Assembly: GCA_021209875.1 (NCBI GenBank)
Contig: JAGYVD010000007.1
Coordinates: forward strand, 2,542,001 to 2,606,000
Length of the DNA: 64,000 bases
Reading direction: 5' to 3'
DNA from: Rosellinia necatrix
Lineage: Eukaryota; Ascomycota; Sordariomycetes; Xylariales; Xylariaceae
Part shown: positions 25,606 to 39,700 of the stretch, piece by piece
Layout of the letters: each line of letters starts with the position of its first letter
Position numbering within the stretch: position 1 is the stretch's first letter
Position numbers and translations under genes: made by a program
Notes under the pieces: generated by a model
Databases searched by the model: none
Seen by the model: only the letters and a program-made list of their open reading frames with translations
Told to the model about the DNA's origin: nothing

Positions 25606-25961
25606 CTAGCTTTTTTTATTAATTATAGTTTTTATTTATTTATTATTTTTGTTTATATATAGTTGCTTATATATATATAGTTGTTTATTTATATATAATT
25701 GTTTTTTTATATAAAGTTTTCTGTTTATACATAGCTTTTAATTTATATACGCTTTATATAACTGCTGCTTAATGCTTAAGCTTAAGCTTAAAGTTGCTAG
25801 CGTGTCTTCTGCTGCTTAAATATATATACAGCTTTACTTATAGCTAACCTTTCGTTCTGCTGTTCTGTTTAGTTTATATATATAATAGTTTTTTTTTTAT
25901 ACGGTATAAATATTAACTTTTAAAAGCTATAGCATTAATAATAATTATAATAATAACAATA

Positions 25962-26010
25962 TCTGCTGCTGCTTTTACTGCTGCTGCTGCTACTTCTGCG
26001 CTGCCTGCCC
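25962..26010 (+). repeat. CTG tract in the 25293-32782 element
   Basis: About 14 CTG-type triplets (CTGCTGCTGCTTTTACTGCT and so on), about 360 bp after the 5' LTR, in otherwise RIPped A/T-rich sequence. Its position and composition resemble the tract at 16985-17082 in a different LTR family. Confidence 0.7.
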
Positions 26011-29000
26011 GCTTTTATTTTTGTTTTACGTTTTTTTTAATAAAAAATATTTTAAAGTTTATAAATTTTGTTTTAATAAAAAACAACAGTTAAATAAAAA
26101 TTTATTGTTTTTTTATAAAAATTTAAGCTTGTTAAGCTTAAATATAGTGTTTATATATTAATATATATTTTTTTTTTAAATAAATAATTATTTATATATT
26201 TTTAAATTTTTTTACTAATGAATTTTTACATATAATAAAATATTAAAAATACTGTTGCTGCTCCTTTTTTATAATATTTTATTTTAAATAACAGCTTTAA
26301 ATGTTTTTAGAAACGTTTAAGCAAAATTTATTTATTATAAAAGCTATGTTTAAGCTTTTTAAATTTAAAGCTAAAAAGCTTAAGATTTAAAAATATATAT
26401 AAACAAACTATATAATAACGGCTGTTATAATTAAAAAGCTTTATTTAGTTTATATTATTAAATTTTTAAGGTTTAAAAAAATGCTAGTGTTTTTTATATT
26501 TAATGTTTATATAACGCGTAATATTTTAATTATAATAAAAAAATTAATGGTTATATATAAATAAAAAATATAACGCTTAAAGTTTATTATATTAATTTAT
26601 TTATAAACTATAGACGTTTAAGCGTTATTAGCTTTAATAAAAATTAAACTTAAAATATATAATAGCTAATTATTATATATTTTATTATTATATTATTAAA
26701 GCTTGTTTTTCACAAAGTTAAGCTTTTAATAATAGTTATATGTTTTTTTATATAAATAAAATAAAGTTTAAGTTATTATTATATAAAAAAAATATAAAAT
26801 ATTTAAAAATAAAAATAAAAATAATAAAAAATAGCAAAGTTTAAAATTTATAATATTCTTTTATAAACTTTAAATTTTGCAAGGTTTAGCTAAAAATTAA
26901 ACTTAGGTTATATAATAATTAAATATGATATATATTATTATTATATTATACAAGCCTGTTTTTTTAAAAGTTAAGCTTTTAGTTATGCTTATATTTTTAT
27001 TATATAATAAAATAAAGTTTATATTATTATTATATAATAAAATAGCGTTTATTATTATATAAACCCTTTTTCTTTATTTTTCAGTTTATTTTATATATGT
27101 TTTTACTTATATAATTAGTTTATTTATAAATATTAAGTTTTTAAAGCTTAATTTAGCTTTTATTTAATAAATATATCTGCTAAATTATTAGCACTATTAA
27201 TCTATTATATTTCAAAAACTTTTTGTTTTATTTAATTTTTAAACAACATCTTATTTATTAGTACATATTTTTTTATATTATATTTAACTTCATTAAACAG
27301 TTATATACTAATTTTAAGTTTAAATATAAAACTATTAAAACTAAAAAACGTTTAAAATAATTAAAAACTTTTAAATTATTATTTAGACAACTATTATATT
27401 ATTAAATTTATTAATTATAGTATATAGCTTATTTATTAAAACATTCTAAACAATTTTTTTATATTTATTAAAGTTCTAACATATAATATTTTTTTATTTT
27501 AAAACTTAACTTTCTTTCAATATAAGGCTTTATTATTAATATAACAATAAATTTAAACAAAATATTTATATTAAGATTATTTATAAGGAATCTGTTAATA
27601 AAAATACATAGTTTTATATATATTAAGTTTAATAATATAAAAGTTACACTCAGGTTAAAATTCTTTATCTTCTCTTAAATTTTTTAGTTCAGGTTTTTAA
27701 TATTATTTAAAACTAAATTAATTATTTAAGCGGCTATTAATAAATTATATAAAGCTTTTTGTTAATATATAATACTAATATAAGCTTTTTAGCCTGTTAT
27801 AAAATATAATTTTAAACAGTTTTAATTATATAAAAGTTAACTTAAGCTAATTATTTATTTTATTTTTTTATATAATAATATAATTTACCTGCTATTAAAT
27901 TTAATTAAAGGTTCTAGTTAAAATATTTTTTTATTTTTATATAAAAGTTAGCTTGCTTAAGTTTATAATTTTTTAAAAAAAAGTTTAATATAATAAAGCT
28001 AAATATATTATTTTTTATAAGCCAGTAATATTAAATTTCTTTGATTATTTTGTTATATATAATAAAAATAACTTATATATAAATCTAAACATATTTAATT
28101 ATTTTTAATAAAATTAATAATAAGTTTTAAATCAATATAGCTTTGATTCTGCTTATTTATATTAAAGTTATATAATTTTTAAAATTGTTTTTTTAAATAT
28201 TTTCGCTTAAATTTATTAAATAATTATTTAAAGACTTTTTAATTAGTTTATTTTTAATTATATATATATGTATATAATATTTTAAAGTTTATTTAAAATA
28301 TTATAATTATAAATTAATAAAAGTTTAAATATTAGCAGGAGTTTTAATTTATTTATTAAATAATTAAAAATTATATAAATACTATTTTTTTTAGCGTTGT
28401 TATATTATTATATAATAAGTTTTAATTTTTATATTGTTAAGTTGTTTTTATTTGTATTTTTTATATAAGTTTAGACTCAAAAATTTAAACTTTATTATAT
28501 TTAAATTTAATACATTTAATAAACTAAAATATTTTTTTTTAATAAAGTTATTAATTTTTATAATATTTTATTTTTTAAATAATATTTTTCATATAATAAT
28601 TATACTATTTTTATAAAGCTTTACTGCTAAAACATATGCCTGCTGTTTTTTGCTGTTATAAAAATATTATCTAGTTTTTATATAAATATAGCTTATATAT
28701 TAGCATTTATAATAGCGTTTTCTTTTAGTCTGCTATGCTTTTATATAATAAATAATTAACTAATCTAAAGTATGATTTTTATTAGTTTATTATTTATTAA
28801 TTATATAATAATACAATTTAATTTAAATATATTAAAATCGTATTAAGCCATTAATTAAATCGATAACTATATTTAATCTTTTAATTAATTAAATTTTATA
28901 CAGCGTTTATTAATTTTTTTTTTTTATATTAGGACTTTGTTTTTTAAAAGTTGTAAAAATATATTACATATAATTAAGCTATATTGTTTGTTAATTATAT

Positions 29001-29520
29001 AATTGATTTTAATTTTGGCCCGTTTTTATATAATATTTGCATAGTTTTCTTTGTCATTTTGATTTTTTATATAATGTTTAATAAAAAAGTAAATCTCAGA
29101 TAATTTTAAAATATATTTTAAATATTAATAAAATAAATATTAGTTTGTTTAAACCTGTGGTATTATTTAATGTTTTAATTATTATTTATAGAATTACTTT
29201 CTGTTTTATATAATGTTTAATTTCCGTTTTTAATATATTATACATATAACAAAAGAGTTTATATATCTATTTAATTTTGTTTATTGTTTAATAAGATTTA
29301 ATAAACATTATATAATATTATATATTAATTATTCTACCTTAGTTTTAGAATTTCTTTTATAAACAATTTATATTTAAATTATACATAATATAATTAAAAA
29401 TTTTTAATACATATTAATTTAATTTTTATATAATATTTTTTAAATATTATATATAAACATAAATTTTAAAAATATTATAGCTTAAAATGATATTATAGGA
29501 TTAATAATATAAAGTATTTA

Positions 29521-29725
29521 TGAAAGGTGCACCATGGGGGTGTAAAGTGTGTGTTGTAAAAAAGATGAAGGACTAGCAAATCTAGGCTAAGCTAAAGTTT
29601 TACCTAGGTGTGGGCTAGGGCCCACCTACATGGGGCTAGGCCCAATTAGGTTGTGCCTGTGGCCACGGGCCACAGCACCCCAAGCGAGGGGCTTATATAA
29701 GCGCTCCCTCCACGCGCGCGTATCA
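29521..29725 (+). mobile_element. Solo LTR of the GTGCACC family, nearly unRIPped
   Basis: A 205-bp unit starting TGAAAGGTGCACCATGGGGG and ending CGCGCGTATCA, so it has the canonical TG...CA ends, with perfect flanks ATTTA (29516-29520 and 29726-29730). It contains CTTATATAAGCG about 30 bp before the end, a likely TATA box. It is nested in the 25293-32782 retrotransposon. Its intact CpA and CpG sites show it is younger than its host, and it is the best template for the family. Confidence 0.85.
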
Positions 29726-32495
29726 ATTTATTTATTATTTATTTATATAATATTAATTACAACTTTATAATTAAAATTAAAATTATTTTTAATTAAAAGT
29801 TTAAAACGTTTTAATATTAAAGTATATAATTAATAGTAATTATAAAACTTTTAAAAAATTTTAAAATTAAATAGTTCATATAATTTTTCATACTAAAATG
29901 TTTAAAGCACCAATACAAACGCTGTAGCTCTGTTTTTAAAAAATATATTTTAGTTTTTAAAAGTTTATATTAAAAATAAATATTTTTATTTATATATAAT
30001 AAATATAATTTTTCTGTTTTATTATATAATAATATTTTTATATTATTAAAATAAGCTTATAAACTGTCTATATTTTTAAAAAAATCAAAACAGTGTTAAA
30101 ATATTTAAAATATAATTTATTATTATATTAAAAATATTTTTATTTTCATTGTTTTAATTCATATAATAGTTTTTTGCTTTTAAATTATATAAAAACAGTT
30201 TTTTTTGTTTATTTAGCTTATATATGAAAATTTATATAAATATATGCTTTTAATAATATTTTATTTATTATTAAATAATTAAAAACATTTATATTTTATA
30301 GTTTATTTTAATATTTTATATGATATTAATAGCTTAATATAAATTAACTAATTAAAATCTTTGTTTTTTAATTTTTAATATTTTTTTATTATATAATTTA
30401 TTAATATATTATTTATTAAAAACTTAATTAATTATATATTTTGTTTATTATTAAGATTTTTTATTATTATTTAAATTTACTTTAAAATATTTTTTATATA
30501 TTATAAAATATGCTAAAAAATCGTTAAACAACAAAAAGCTGTTCAAAATTATTTTATACAAGTTAAAATATATGTTTTTTGCTCCGGCTTTTTTTTGAAA
30601 AATATAGTTTATTAATTAGCAGCCCGTTTTATTATATATAAAACATTTTTTATTTATATAAACGTTATAATTAAGCTGTTCTTTAAGTTGTAAAAAGTTC
30701 AATTATATGTTAAGCTGGCTTGAAAGATTATATATATTTTTAAATTAAAAAACTTTTATATTATTGTTTTAGTTATATTTTTAGTTCATAAAATAAACGT
30801 TATTTCCTTTTTATATCAAATATTTTATTTTATCTTTATTTATAATTTGTAAGCATATTTTTAAACAACCAAAAAAGCTTTTACACATGAGTTTTTAAAA
30901 TATACAAGCTGTTGCTAATTTTACTATGCTTTAGCATGTTTATATAATAATTATCTTTAGGTAGATTTTGCTTTAATAGCTTGTTTTTAAAGCTTGCTAT
31001 ATTTTTGCTACTTTAATAATTATTGCCATCAATATTTTATATATAGCTAGATCTAAATTCTTTTATTTTATTTATAAAAAATAAATGTTTATTATATAAT
31101 AGATTTTATTTTAAGTTTTATTTAATTTAATATTATATATATAAAAGCTTTTAGCCAGACCTTTTAATAAAATCGAAAACATAGCGTAATACTGGTTTTT
31201 TATTATTTTAAGTTATTAATATAAGTTAATAAACAGCTGTGCTTTATTATATAATAAGTTGTACAGCTTATTAAACTAATTTTCTTTTTTTCATATTTTT
31301 TATAAAATAACGTGTTTATTAAAAAATATGTTTCTGTTTTATATGTTTTAAATAAAAAATAGTTTAAAAAATATATTTGTTATTATTAAATCACATGTTA
31401 TATAGATATGACGTAATTATTTTAAAGTCTAAAAAAAATAATAAATAATTAAATATTTATACACTAGTTAAAAATTTGGTTTCTATTTGAAAAGTGTTAT
31501 ATATTTGTTTATTAAATTAAACATATGTTCATATTTAATTATTTATTATATAAACAGTTTATTATGCTTTTTCTTTACAGTTTAAAATTATATATTAAAT
31601 ATAAGCTCCAGTTATAATATCTTTATTTATATTTATATAAAGCTGTTAGTTTAAAATAAATAAGTTAGGTGTTTATATAAGCACTAATATAAACATACAT
31701 AAAAAGCGTTCTAGTTTATTTAATATATATTGCTTTTATATAATTTATATAAATTTAACTGTTTATATAAAGCTGTTGTTGCTGCTAAATCGTACATTTT
31801 GTTTGCTTAATATATTAAACAGCTTTTATTAGATCAGCTTATAAAATTAATTCTATAATTTATATGTTTATAGTTTAAAGTTTTTAATATATAACTTTTA
31901 TAATAACTAGCCCGTTACATTTAAATATTTATATTTTAAAATATAACAAGCTGCTTATATATTAAATATAATCGGGGTTATATTTATAATATTAAGCTTT
32001 TATTTTTAGTATTATATATTAACAGCGTTTTATATAATATATTTATTAATTTTATAGTTTAATATAATTTTGTTATATTATTTAATATTATCGCCTGCAA
32101 TAAAAAGTTTGTTTTTATTATATAATAGTTTTAAAGTTATTATAAAAATATGTTAAAAATTAAATAAACAAGTTTTAATAATAAATTAATAAACAAGTTG
32201 TAAAAGTTTATTTATATGTTGTTTAGTTTTTATATAACAAGTAGTTTTATATAATTATATACTATCGGTTTTTATCTGCAACTTTTATATGATAAATTTA
32301 AACTACAATAAAATATATAAAAATATAAATATTTAAAATTAATTTTTTGAGCTTTTATTATATAAAAAATAACTTGTTTATATAAAGTAAAATTTTTTAA
32401 ATGTAATATAAAACTTATTAAAGCTTATTAAGCTTTAAATATATTTTGTTTTTACTTTTGTTAATTTATAATAATGTTTTATAACTATTAATAAA

Positions 32496-32782
32496 TATTA
32501 AATAAGCTTTATATATATAATATATATATTATTTATACGTAAAACAGAATATAACGTTTTTTTATATAATGCTTATTATTTTTAATAATCTTATTTAAAT
32601 AACTATTATACGTAGCATTATTTTAAGTTTTATACAAAAATTCTGTTAACACACAACCTACTGAAATAACAGAGATAATACAGCCTGTCTCACGTATAAA
32701 GCATACACGCTATATACATATACGTCACATATGCACGTATAACAGCTGTAAATAACTGTGATTAATTGCTATAGTTCTAATA
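32496..32782 (+). repeat. 3' LTR of the 25293-32782 element
   Basis: It starts TATTAAATAAGCTTTATATA (from TGTTAAATCGGC) and ends CTAATA, next to the ATATT duplication. Its RIP pattern differs from the 5' LTR: the start is more mutated, the middle less. Confidence 0.8.
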
Positions 32783-33100
32783 ATATTAAATATTTATAAA
32801 ATAGTTTAAAACGCCAGAAATAAAAATCTGCTATAAATTTATAATAAATTTAATATAAATTATAATGCTTTATTATATAAAGCAATTAATAAAATTTAAA
32901 ATTAAAATTTAAAACAAAAACAAGTTAAAAACGCCGCTGCAGCAAAAACATTTATTAATATGAATAAGAGTAATAATAATAATAATAATAATAATAATAT
33001 AAATAATAATAAAAATAATAAAAATTATGAAAAAAAAAATATGAATTTATTGAATAAAAGTTTTTTTTTAAATGTTTTAACGCTAAAAACTGTTAATAAT

Positions 33101-33331
33101 AGTTACGGATGACTGGTCCTTCCTGTAGCGTGCGTGGCACGCACGGGACATCCGTACACCTGTTGCCAACTGTAGCGCACAGACTGGACCCACCCCACAC
33201 ACCTGCACTTAGCCAGAATTCTAGTGGGCTAATTCCTCCCACTTACTCTTTCCTTTTTCATCTGTAGATTTTTCGTACAATACATCACTTATTGCTGGAG
33301 CCTTGACTTCTTATTTGTGACTGGTGCAACA
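33101..33331 (+). mobile_element. Solo LTR, 231 bp (AGTTACGG...GCAACA family)
   Basis: Nearly identical to 24376-24624 apart from an 18-bp indel. The flanks are again ATAAT (33096-33100 and 33332-33336). The empty site in E1 is near 10850. It is not RIPped. Confidence 0.75.
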
Positions 33332-33663
33332 ATAATAAATAAATCAATTATGAATTAAATTTAAATGTAATATATAATAATTTAAATATTAAATAAAACA
33401 TACATAATATAACAAGCTTTTAAAATGTTTAATTATTTTATATTTCATTATAAATTTAATATTTAATAATATATATTTTTTGTATTTAATAATTTAAAAT
33501 AAATTTATTATATAGTTAATTCAATATACTGCTGCTAAATTTTATTAAAATTATAAGCAAATTTATAATAAGTTTAATATTTATATTAAATATATTTATT
33601 TATTTGCTAATAAAATAAATTTAAAATAAATTTAATATAAAATAAGCTTTTAAAACAAAATAA

Positions 33664-33760
33664 CAAATATAATTAAAGTTTAATTCTTTATTAGTTATTT
33701 AAACTAGCATAGCAAATATAACTAAAGTTTAAGTTTTTATTATTTTTATAATATAAACTA
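33664..33760. repeat. Two-copy version of the 49-bp tandem repeat in E2
   Basis: The CAAATATAACTAAAGTTTAA unit appears twice with a period of 48-49 bp. It corresponds to the ~2.6-copy array in E0 (4685-4815) and a single copy in E1 near 11200. Confidence 0.6.
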
Positions 33761-34904
33761 GTTTAAGTTTATATTAAATATAAAACGTTTATTAGTTTTT
33801 AATATTTTAATTAAAAACGTTTTATAAACCGTTTTCTTATATTTAATATTTAATAGCTTAAAGGTTTTATATTATTTTTATTTATATTTATATTATATAT
33901 ATATTAAATCGCGCTTTATATAAAACTATACCTGGAAGATATTTTATAGTTAATTTTTAAACATAATACACAGTTTTATAACTTTAAAAATATTTAGTTT
34001 TTAAAGAAATCCCATAAATTAAATAAAAAAAATAAAAATAAATCGCGTATATAAATTAAAATAGTATTTTATTTTCAAAAGTGTATTCTATAAATAATTA
34101 AATATAATAAACTGTTTATACTGTTAATTATTATATTTATTTTAAAACGTTTTTTGTTTATTTTTACTTTATATAATAATATTTAAAAATACTTTTTGTT
34201 TATTAAAAATTAAATTAATAATTTTAATAAGCTTAAAACAGCTTATTAATAAAGCTTTTATACATAAAATTTATTATGTATAATTTTATAAAGTTTTAAA
34301 AAGCTGTGCTAAATTATTATAAAAGCTGCGTTAATTATTAATTTATTATATAAGTTTTTATTTATTATAGTTTTATTTAATATTAGATTTATTAAAAGTT
34401 GTTTTAAAATTAAAGTTTTAATAAAACCATTTTATTGGGAAAAGAGAAAAGATGCTGTTTTTTAAATTAAACGTTTAATATATAAATATTTAAAAACTTA
34501 TAGGTTTTAAAATAAATTAATATAAGTTAAATATAATATAAAAATATATTTCTTTAAAATTAAGCTTTAAATAAACAGCTATGAAATATTAAATATATAA
34601 TTATATATATATAAAACTAAAGTTTATATAAATATAAGTTAAGCTGGCTTGTTTTAATAAAAATATTAGTTTTTATATAAGTTTATTATTATATTATATG
34701 TTTTTAAGTTAAACATTTTAAGGTTATATATAATAAATAAATATAATTCTTTTTAAAAGACAATAAATTAATGTTTTAGATTTTATTTAAAAAACACAGA
34801 ATTAAATTATTTTTAATAAAAGTTGCTAATTAAAACATAAATAAATAATTATTATAAATTTAGCTTAAAATAAAGTATTAATTAACTTAATATTTCATAA
34901 TATA

Positions 34905-35183
34905 TGTCATGGCCCACAGCCATGATGGTGATCTCTGATTGGCCGGCTGGCCAACCGGCCAGCCGATCCCTGATTGGCCACCTGGCTAGGCAGGTACAGG
35001 TATGGAATGGTAAATGTGGTAGGTAGGCCAGTCATGTAGTGAATGGCCAGTAGTATGTACAAGTAGGAATTCCGGCCGTCGGCCCTGTATGTAGTTTTCT
35101 CTTTTTTTTCAACCTTAGTTTTTCTTCCCAATACATAGGTATAGTTGGGCATCGCTCCAACAGCTGTTATTGCAGCCATCACA
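34905..35183 (+). mobile_element. Solo LTR, 279 bp (TGTCATG...CATCACA family)
   Basis: It starts TGTCATGGCCCACAGCCATG and ends GCAGCCATCACA, giving TG...CA ends. Perfect flanks ATATA lie at 34900-34904 and 35184-35188. E1 near 12375 has the empty site (ATAATATAACCTG). A related copy is at 43420-43689. Only slightly RIPped. The 91-codon minus-strand frame through it is not a gene. Confidence 0.85.
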
Positions 35184-36109
35184 ATATAACCTGTTTAATT
35201 TAAAAACAGATATTATTTTATATAGCTAAAATAAATATTTTATAAAATAAATATAATAACAAATTTTTTTATAAATATATTAATTAAACTAGTTTATATA
35301 GTTATATTATTTATATAAATAATTATAAGATTAAACGTTTAATATATGTATTTATATTAAAACATAATTTAAATTGTTATAATTTTAAAAATATTAATAT
35401 TTTAACATGTTTTATTTTTAAAACATAAATAGCTATAAGCTTAGTTTATAAAAATACATAAGCTTATAAATTAATTATAAATATTTACTTTTATTTTAAA
35501 TTAAAATTTATTAAATTTTAATTTTAAAACGTTTATAAATAAATAATAAATTAAACAGTTATTTATATGCAATATAATTATTTTACAAAGTTTTTTAAAA
35601 CTTTAAACTATTAAATAAATTTTTATATTATATATTTTAATCATAATTAAAACAGCTATAAATTAATTATAAATAATACTGCTAATATGTTATATAAAAA
35701 GCTCCGCTAATAAAAATCATTATAATATAAAAGTTTAAATAATTCAGACTTTTTTAGATTTTTTTAAAATATTTATAGTTTTAATATTATTTCAAATATA
35801 TTTTAATTTTTTTTTATCGGCAAGCTATTTTTATATCAAAAACGTTTTAATTTTAATATTAAAACTTTTGACATAAATATTTTATAGTTTTTATTATAGT
35901 TTTAAATAAAGTTTAATATATTTAAAAAATAAATATATTTTTAATAAATATTAAATATTTTTAAATATATAATATAAACATTATAAAAGAAAGTTATTTA
36001 AATAATATATTATTAATATAAATAAAAAAAACTTTGAAAATTTAAGATAAACTTTTAATAAATAAGTTAAAAATAAAAGAAATTATATATAAGCTAAACA
36101 AAAAATAAT

Positions 36110-36313
36110 TAAGAGGTGCACCATGGGGGGGTGAAAAGTGTATTATAGAAGATGAAGATCTAACTATTCTGATCTAGCTTGTGGATCTAGCTAGGTGCGT
36201 GGGCCAGGGCCCACTTATTAGGGCTAGTCCCAAGTGGTGGGGTGCGTGGCTTTGCCACGCTACAGGTGGGGCTACAGCGCTTATATAAGCGACTCCCCTG
36301 TCGGCGCGTATCA
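36110..36313 (+). mobile_element. Solo LTR of the GTGCACC family, 204 bp
   Basis: It starts TAAGAGGTGCACCATGGGGG and ends GCGCGTATCA, with ATAAT flanks (36105-36109 and 36314-36318). The start is TA instead of TG, a single RIP-type change. E1 near 13300 shows the empty site. It diverges from the 29521 copy in the middle (CTTGTGGATCTAGCTAGG region), so it is a separate subfamily member. Confidence 0.85.
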
Positions 36314-36563
36314 ATAATTCTTATAAAAAAACTTTAATTTTTATTTAAATTTAAACAGTATTTATTATAAAAATATAACTAAAACTAATTAAAACGCGTT
36401 TTTTAAATTTTCTTTAATAAAATATATTATTAAATATTTAAGCGCTGCTTTTTTAAGTTAAATTTAATTATTAATTAAACTATTTTTAAAAAAAAACTAA
36501 TAATATATGCAGCGTTATTTTTTAAAGTTTTTTTAAATTCAGCTTAAAAAAAATAAACTAGCC

Positions 36564-36766
36564 TAAGAGGTGCACTATGGGGGTATAAAATATATATTAT
36601 CAAAAATAAAAAACTAGCAAATCTAAGCTCAGCTAAAGTTTTATTAAAGTATAAGCTAAAGCTTATATATATAAGGCTAGGCCTAATTAAATTATACGTA
36701 TAGCTACAGGCTATAGTATTTTAAGCAAAAAGCTTATATAAGCGCTTTTTTTATATATATGTATTA
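36564..36766 (+). repeat. 5' LTR of the 36564-44097 element
   Basis: Keeps TAAGAGGTGCACTATGGGGG at the start, but its 3' half is RIPped (ending GTATTA). It has the same 203-bp length as its partner. Confidence 0.85.
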
Positions 36767-39700
36767 AAAAGCTATCTTAATTAAAAAGTTCTAGAAATTT
36801 TAACAAAGTTTATTATATAATTTATTATAGTTAGCTTTTTTTTTTAACGTTTATATATATAATAAACTATAAACTATATTAGTTTTAATATTTAATAACA
36901 AGTTTTTATTATATTAAAGTTGCTTTTTATTATTTATTAATTATATTTATAAAGTTATTTTCTCTACTTAATAAAATAATTACAGCTGTTATATTTTTAA
37001 TTAAAATAATGTTTAAAAATAATTTTTTTATATATGTTTTTTGCCGAGATTTTGTTAAGCTTTTACAGGTTTAAATAGCAGTATTTATTGCTTAAAAAAT
37101 CAGGATTTTTAAAAGTTATATATAAATATTTTATAAAATTATTAAATAAATATAAAAATTATTAAAAAGTTGCATTAATAAGCTAAGTTTTTATTTATTG
37201 CTTAATTATTTAAAGTTTTAATTTTTATTAAAAATATTTTTTAATAATTAATTAAGCAAATAATGTTTTTATATAAATATAAATAAACTTAATTTTTTAT
37301 TAAATTTTAATAAACAATATTTAATGTTAGAATTATGTTTTATAATAGCTTAAACAAAATTTATTGCTAAATAAATGTTTTAAGATAAATACTTGCAAAA
37401 AAACATATATTTAAATTTTTTTAATATTATTAAAATTAATTAATAATTTTAATATATTAAACAGTTTAAACTTAAATAATTATTTATAAAAATTAAATAT
37501 ATAAGATTATTATATATAACATTTAAATTTTATAATAAAAATATAATATTTATTTAAACTGTTTTAAATTTAATAAATATATAATATTATATTATTATTT
37601 TAACTTTTAAGTTTTTATGTTTTAACAAGCTGTTTATTTATAAATAGTATATAGCTCTTATTATTAGTTTAATATTAAAACCTTTGCATATATTTTATAA
37701 AAGGTTAAATATAAACTTGTGGTTTTTAAAATTAATATTTTTAAAAATGTTTTAATTATTTAATGAAAGTTATTTCATTAAAACAATGCTTTATTTTTTA
37801 TATATTTTTATATATAAAAATTAATAATATATGTTTTAAAATAAAATATAAAACTATTATTATAGCGGTATATATATATTAAAATATAGTTTTTTTTATT
37901 TAATTATTAAAACATGCTTTTAATGTTAGCTGTTAAAAATATTAAAATAAAGTTTATATTTATAATATCTAAATAATAAGTTTTTAAGTTGAATGAGCTT
38001 TAACTTTTTATAAAAAGCTGTTTATTAGTTTAGTTCAGATTATATATGTTATAATATTTAATATAATTTTTACTATTTATATTTTATTAGCTATTATAAT
38101 AGTTTTAATATTTATATTATTTATTAAGCACTGCAGTACTATTTTTATAATACGTTCATTTTAAAATTTTTAACTAGGCTGATTAAAATATATAAACGTT
38201 TTATCTTTATATATATATTATATATGAGTTTATTTATAATAATATTAAAAAAATACCTTGGCTTAAAATAAACCTTAACGTTTTTATCGCTTCTTTTTTT
38301 TTAAAATATTTTTGAATTTTTTAATACTTATATATATTTATAATCTTTTATATATACTGCTAAAAATTTAGTTTTAGAAATTTTATTTATAATTACTTTT
38401 AATATAAACATTTAAAACGCAGCTTTAATTTTGTTATATGATATTTAGCATAAGTTTATTATTTATTTTTGTTAATTTTTTATCTGCTTTTTAAAGATTT
38501 AATACTTTTATAAATAATAAAAGCGTTTAATATTTAGTTTAGCTAATTTAATAAATAATATATATATAATCTATATTATAATAAGCCAATAAATAAATTA
38601 ATTAGTTTATAATTAATGTGTTTAATAGCTGCTGTGTTTAAAATTCTTTATGTAATAATATTTTTAATAATTAAATAGTTTATTAAAACAATTATTAGTT
38701 TTTTATTAGATTATATTATTAAGCGCAGTTTTTAACTATTTAAATTAAACATATTATTTTTAGTTTTAAAAGTTTATAGTTTATTTTTGCGTTAATTAAT
38801 AATTTATTTACATATATTACAAATTAAATGTTAATATTAAAAATACTTTTCTTTTGGTTTTTATATATTTTTTACCTTTAAATAAAAAACTATTATTTTA
38901 AAACTTTTTTATATTAATTTATAAAAATAATTCTGCATATAGGTTATAATAAAACAAAATAGTTTTTTTATATATAATATTTTATATAACTTTAAATAAA
39001 GTTATGTTTAAATCTGTTAGTTTATAATATTTAGTTTTTATATACGTTTTATGTTTATTTAGTTTTCTTATTTTAATACGCTTTATTTATTATTTTTTAA
39101 CTGATAAAACAGTTTTTTTTTTTATAAAAGCTTAATTAACTTTATATAATATAAAATCAAGCTATATTAAAATGCTGTTATATTTATATATTCTTTAAAA
39201 GTTTTTAATTAATTTAAAAAAGCTAAGTTATACATTGCTATAACACGGCTTTTTAATATTATTATTTTAAACATGTTTATATGAAACTTAAATAAATTTA
39301 CTAAAAAAATAGCTAATAAAAGATTTTATTAAGGATATAGCTATATATTTGTTTTTAAATAGCTTAAATATAATTTTGAAACATTTTTTATATTGTTTTA
39401 CAGCATTTATAAATATTTTATAGTATTTTTAATATATTTCAACAAAATTATTTATGTAATGTTATACATAAACTTAAAAATTATAAACTTTTATTATTAT
39501 AACGCGGTATTCTTTTGTTTTTTTAAGCTTATTATTATAAACTGATTTTCAAATTTAAATATATTAAAAACTAATAAAAAATATTACAATATTAATAATA
39601 GTTATAAAAATTTTTGTTTTCAAAATTTAATTATTTTTATTTATAATAATAATAAATAGTTGTTTAATCTAGCTATTTTATTAAATTTTTAAATTTATAA

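Larger units (their letters stand above)
25293..32782 (+). mobile_element. Full-length LTR retrotransposon (LTR family TGTTAAAT...CTAACA), heavily RIPped
   Basis: LTRs are 25293-25605 (313 bp) and 32496-32782 (287 bp). A perfect 5-bp target duplication ATATT lies at 25288-25292 and 32783-32787. The 5' LTR starts TGTTAAATCGGC; the 3' end CTAATA is CTAACA after one C-to-T change, giving TGTTA/TAACA termini. E1 near 10520-10540 has no insertion. Total length is 7,490 bp including a nested 205-bp solo LTR. The interior is A/T-rich without coding frames, and a CTG tract lies at 25962-26010. Confidence 0.85.

Noticed and set aside
34907..35182. 91-codon minus-strand frame
   Set aside because: It coincides with the solo LTR at 34905-35183, and the related LTR at 43420 carries a different frame, so it is not a gene.
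36110..36766. 36110-36313 and 36564-36766 as the two LTRs of one short element
   Set aside because: Each has its own empty site in E1 and its own target duplication (ATAAT versus TAGCC/TAGGC), and they are separated by family E sequence.
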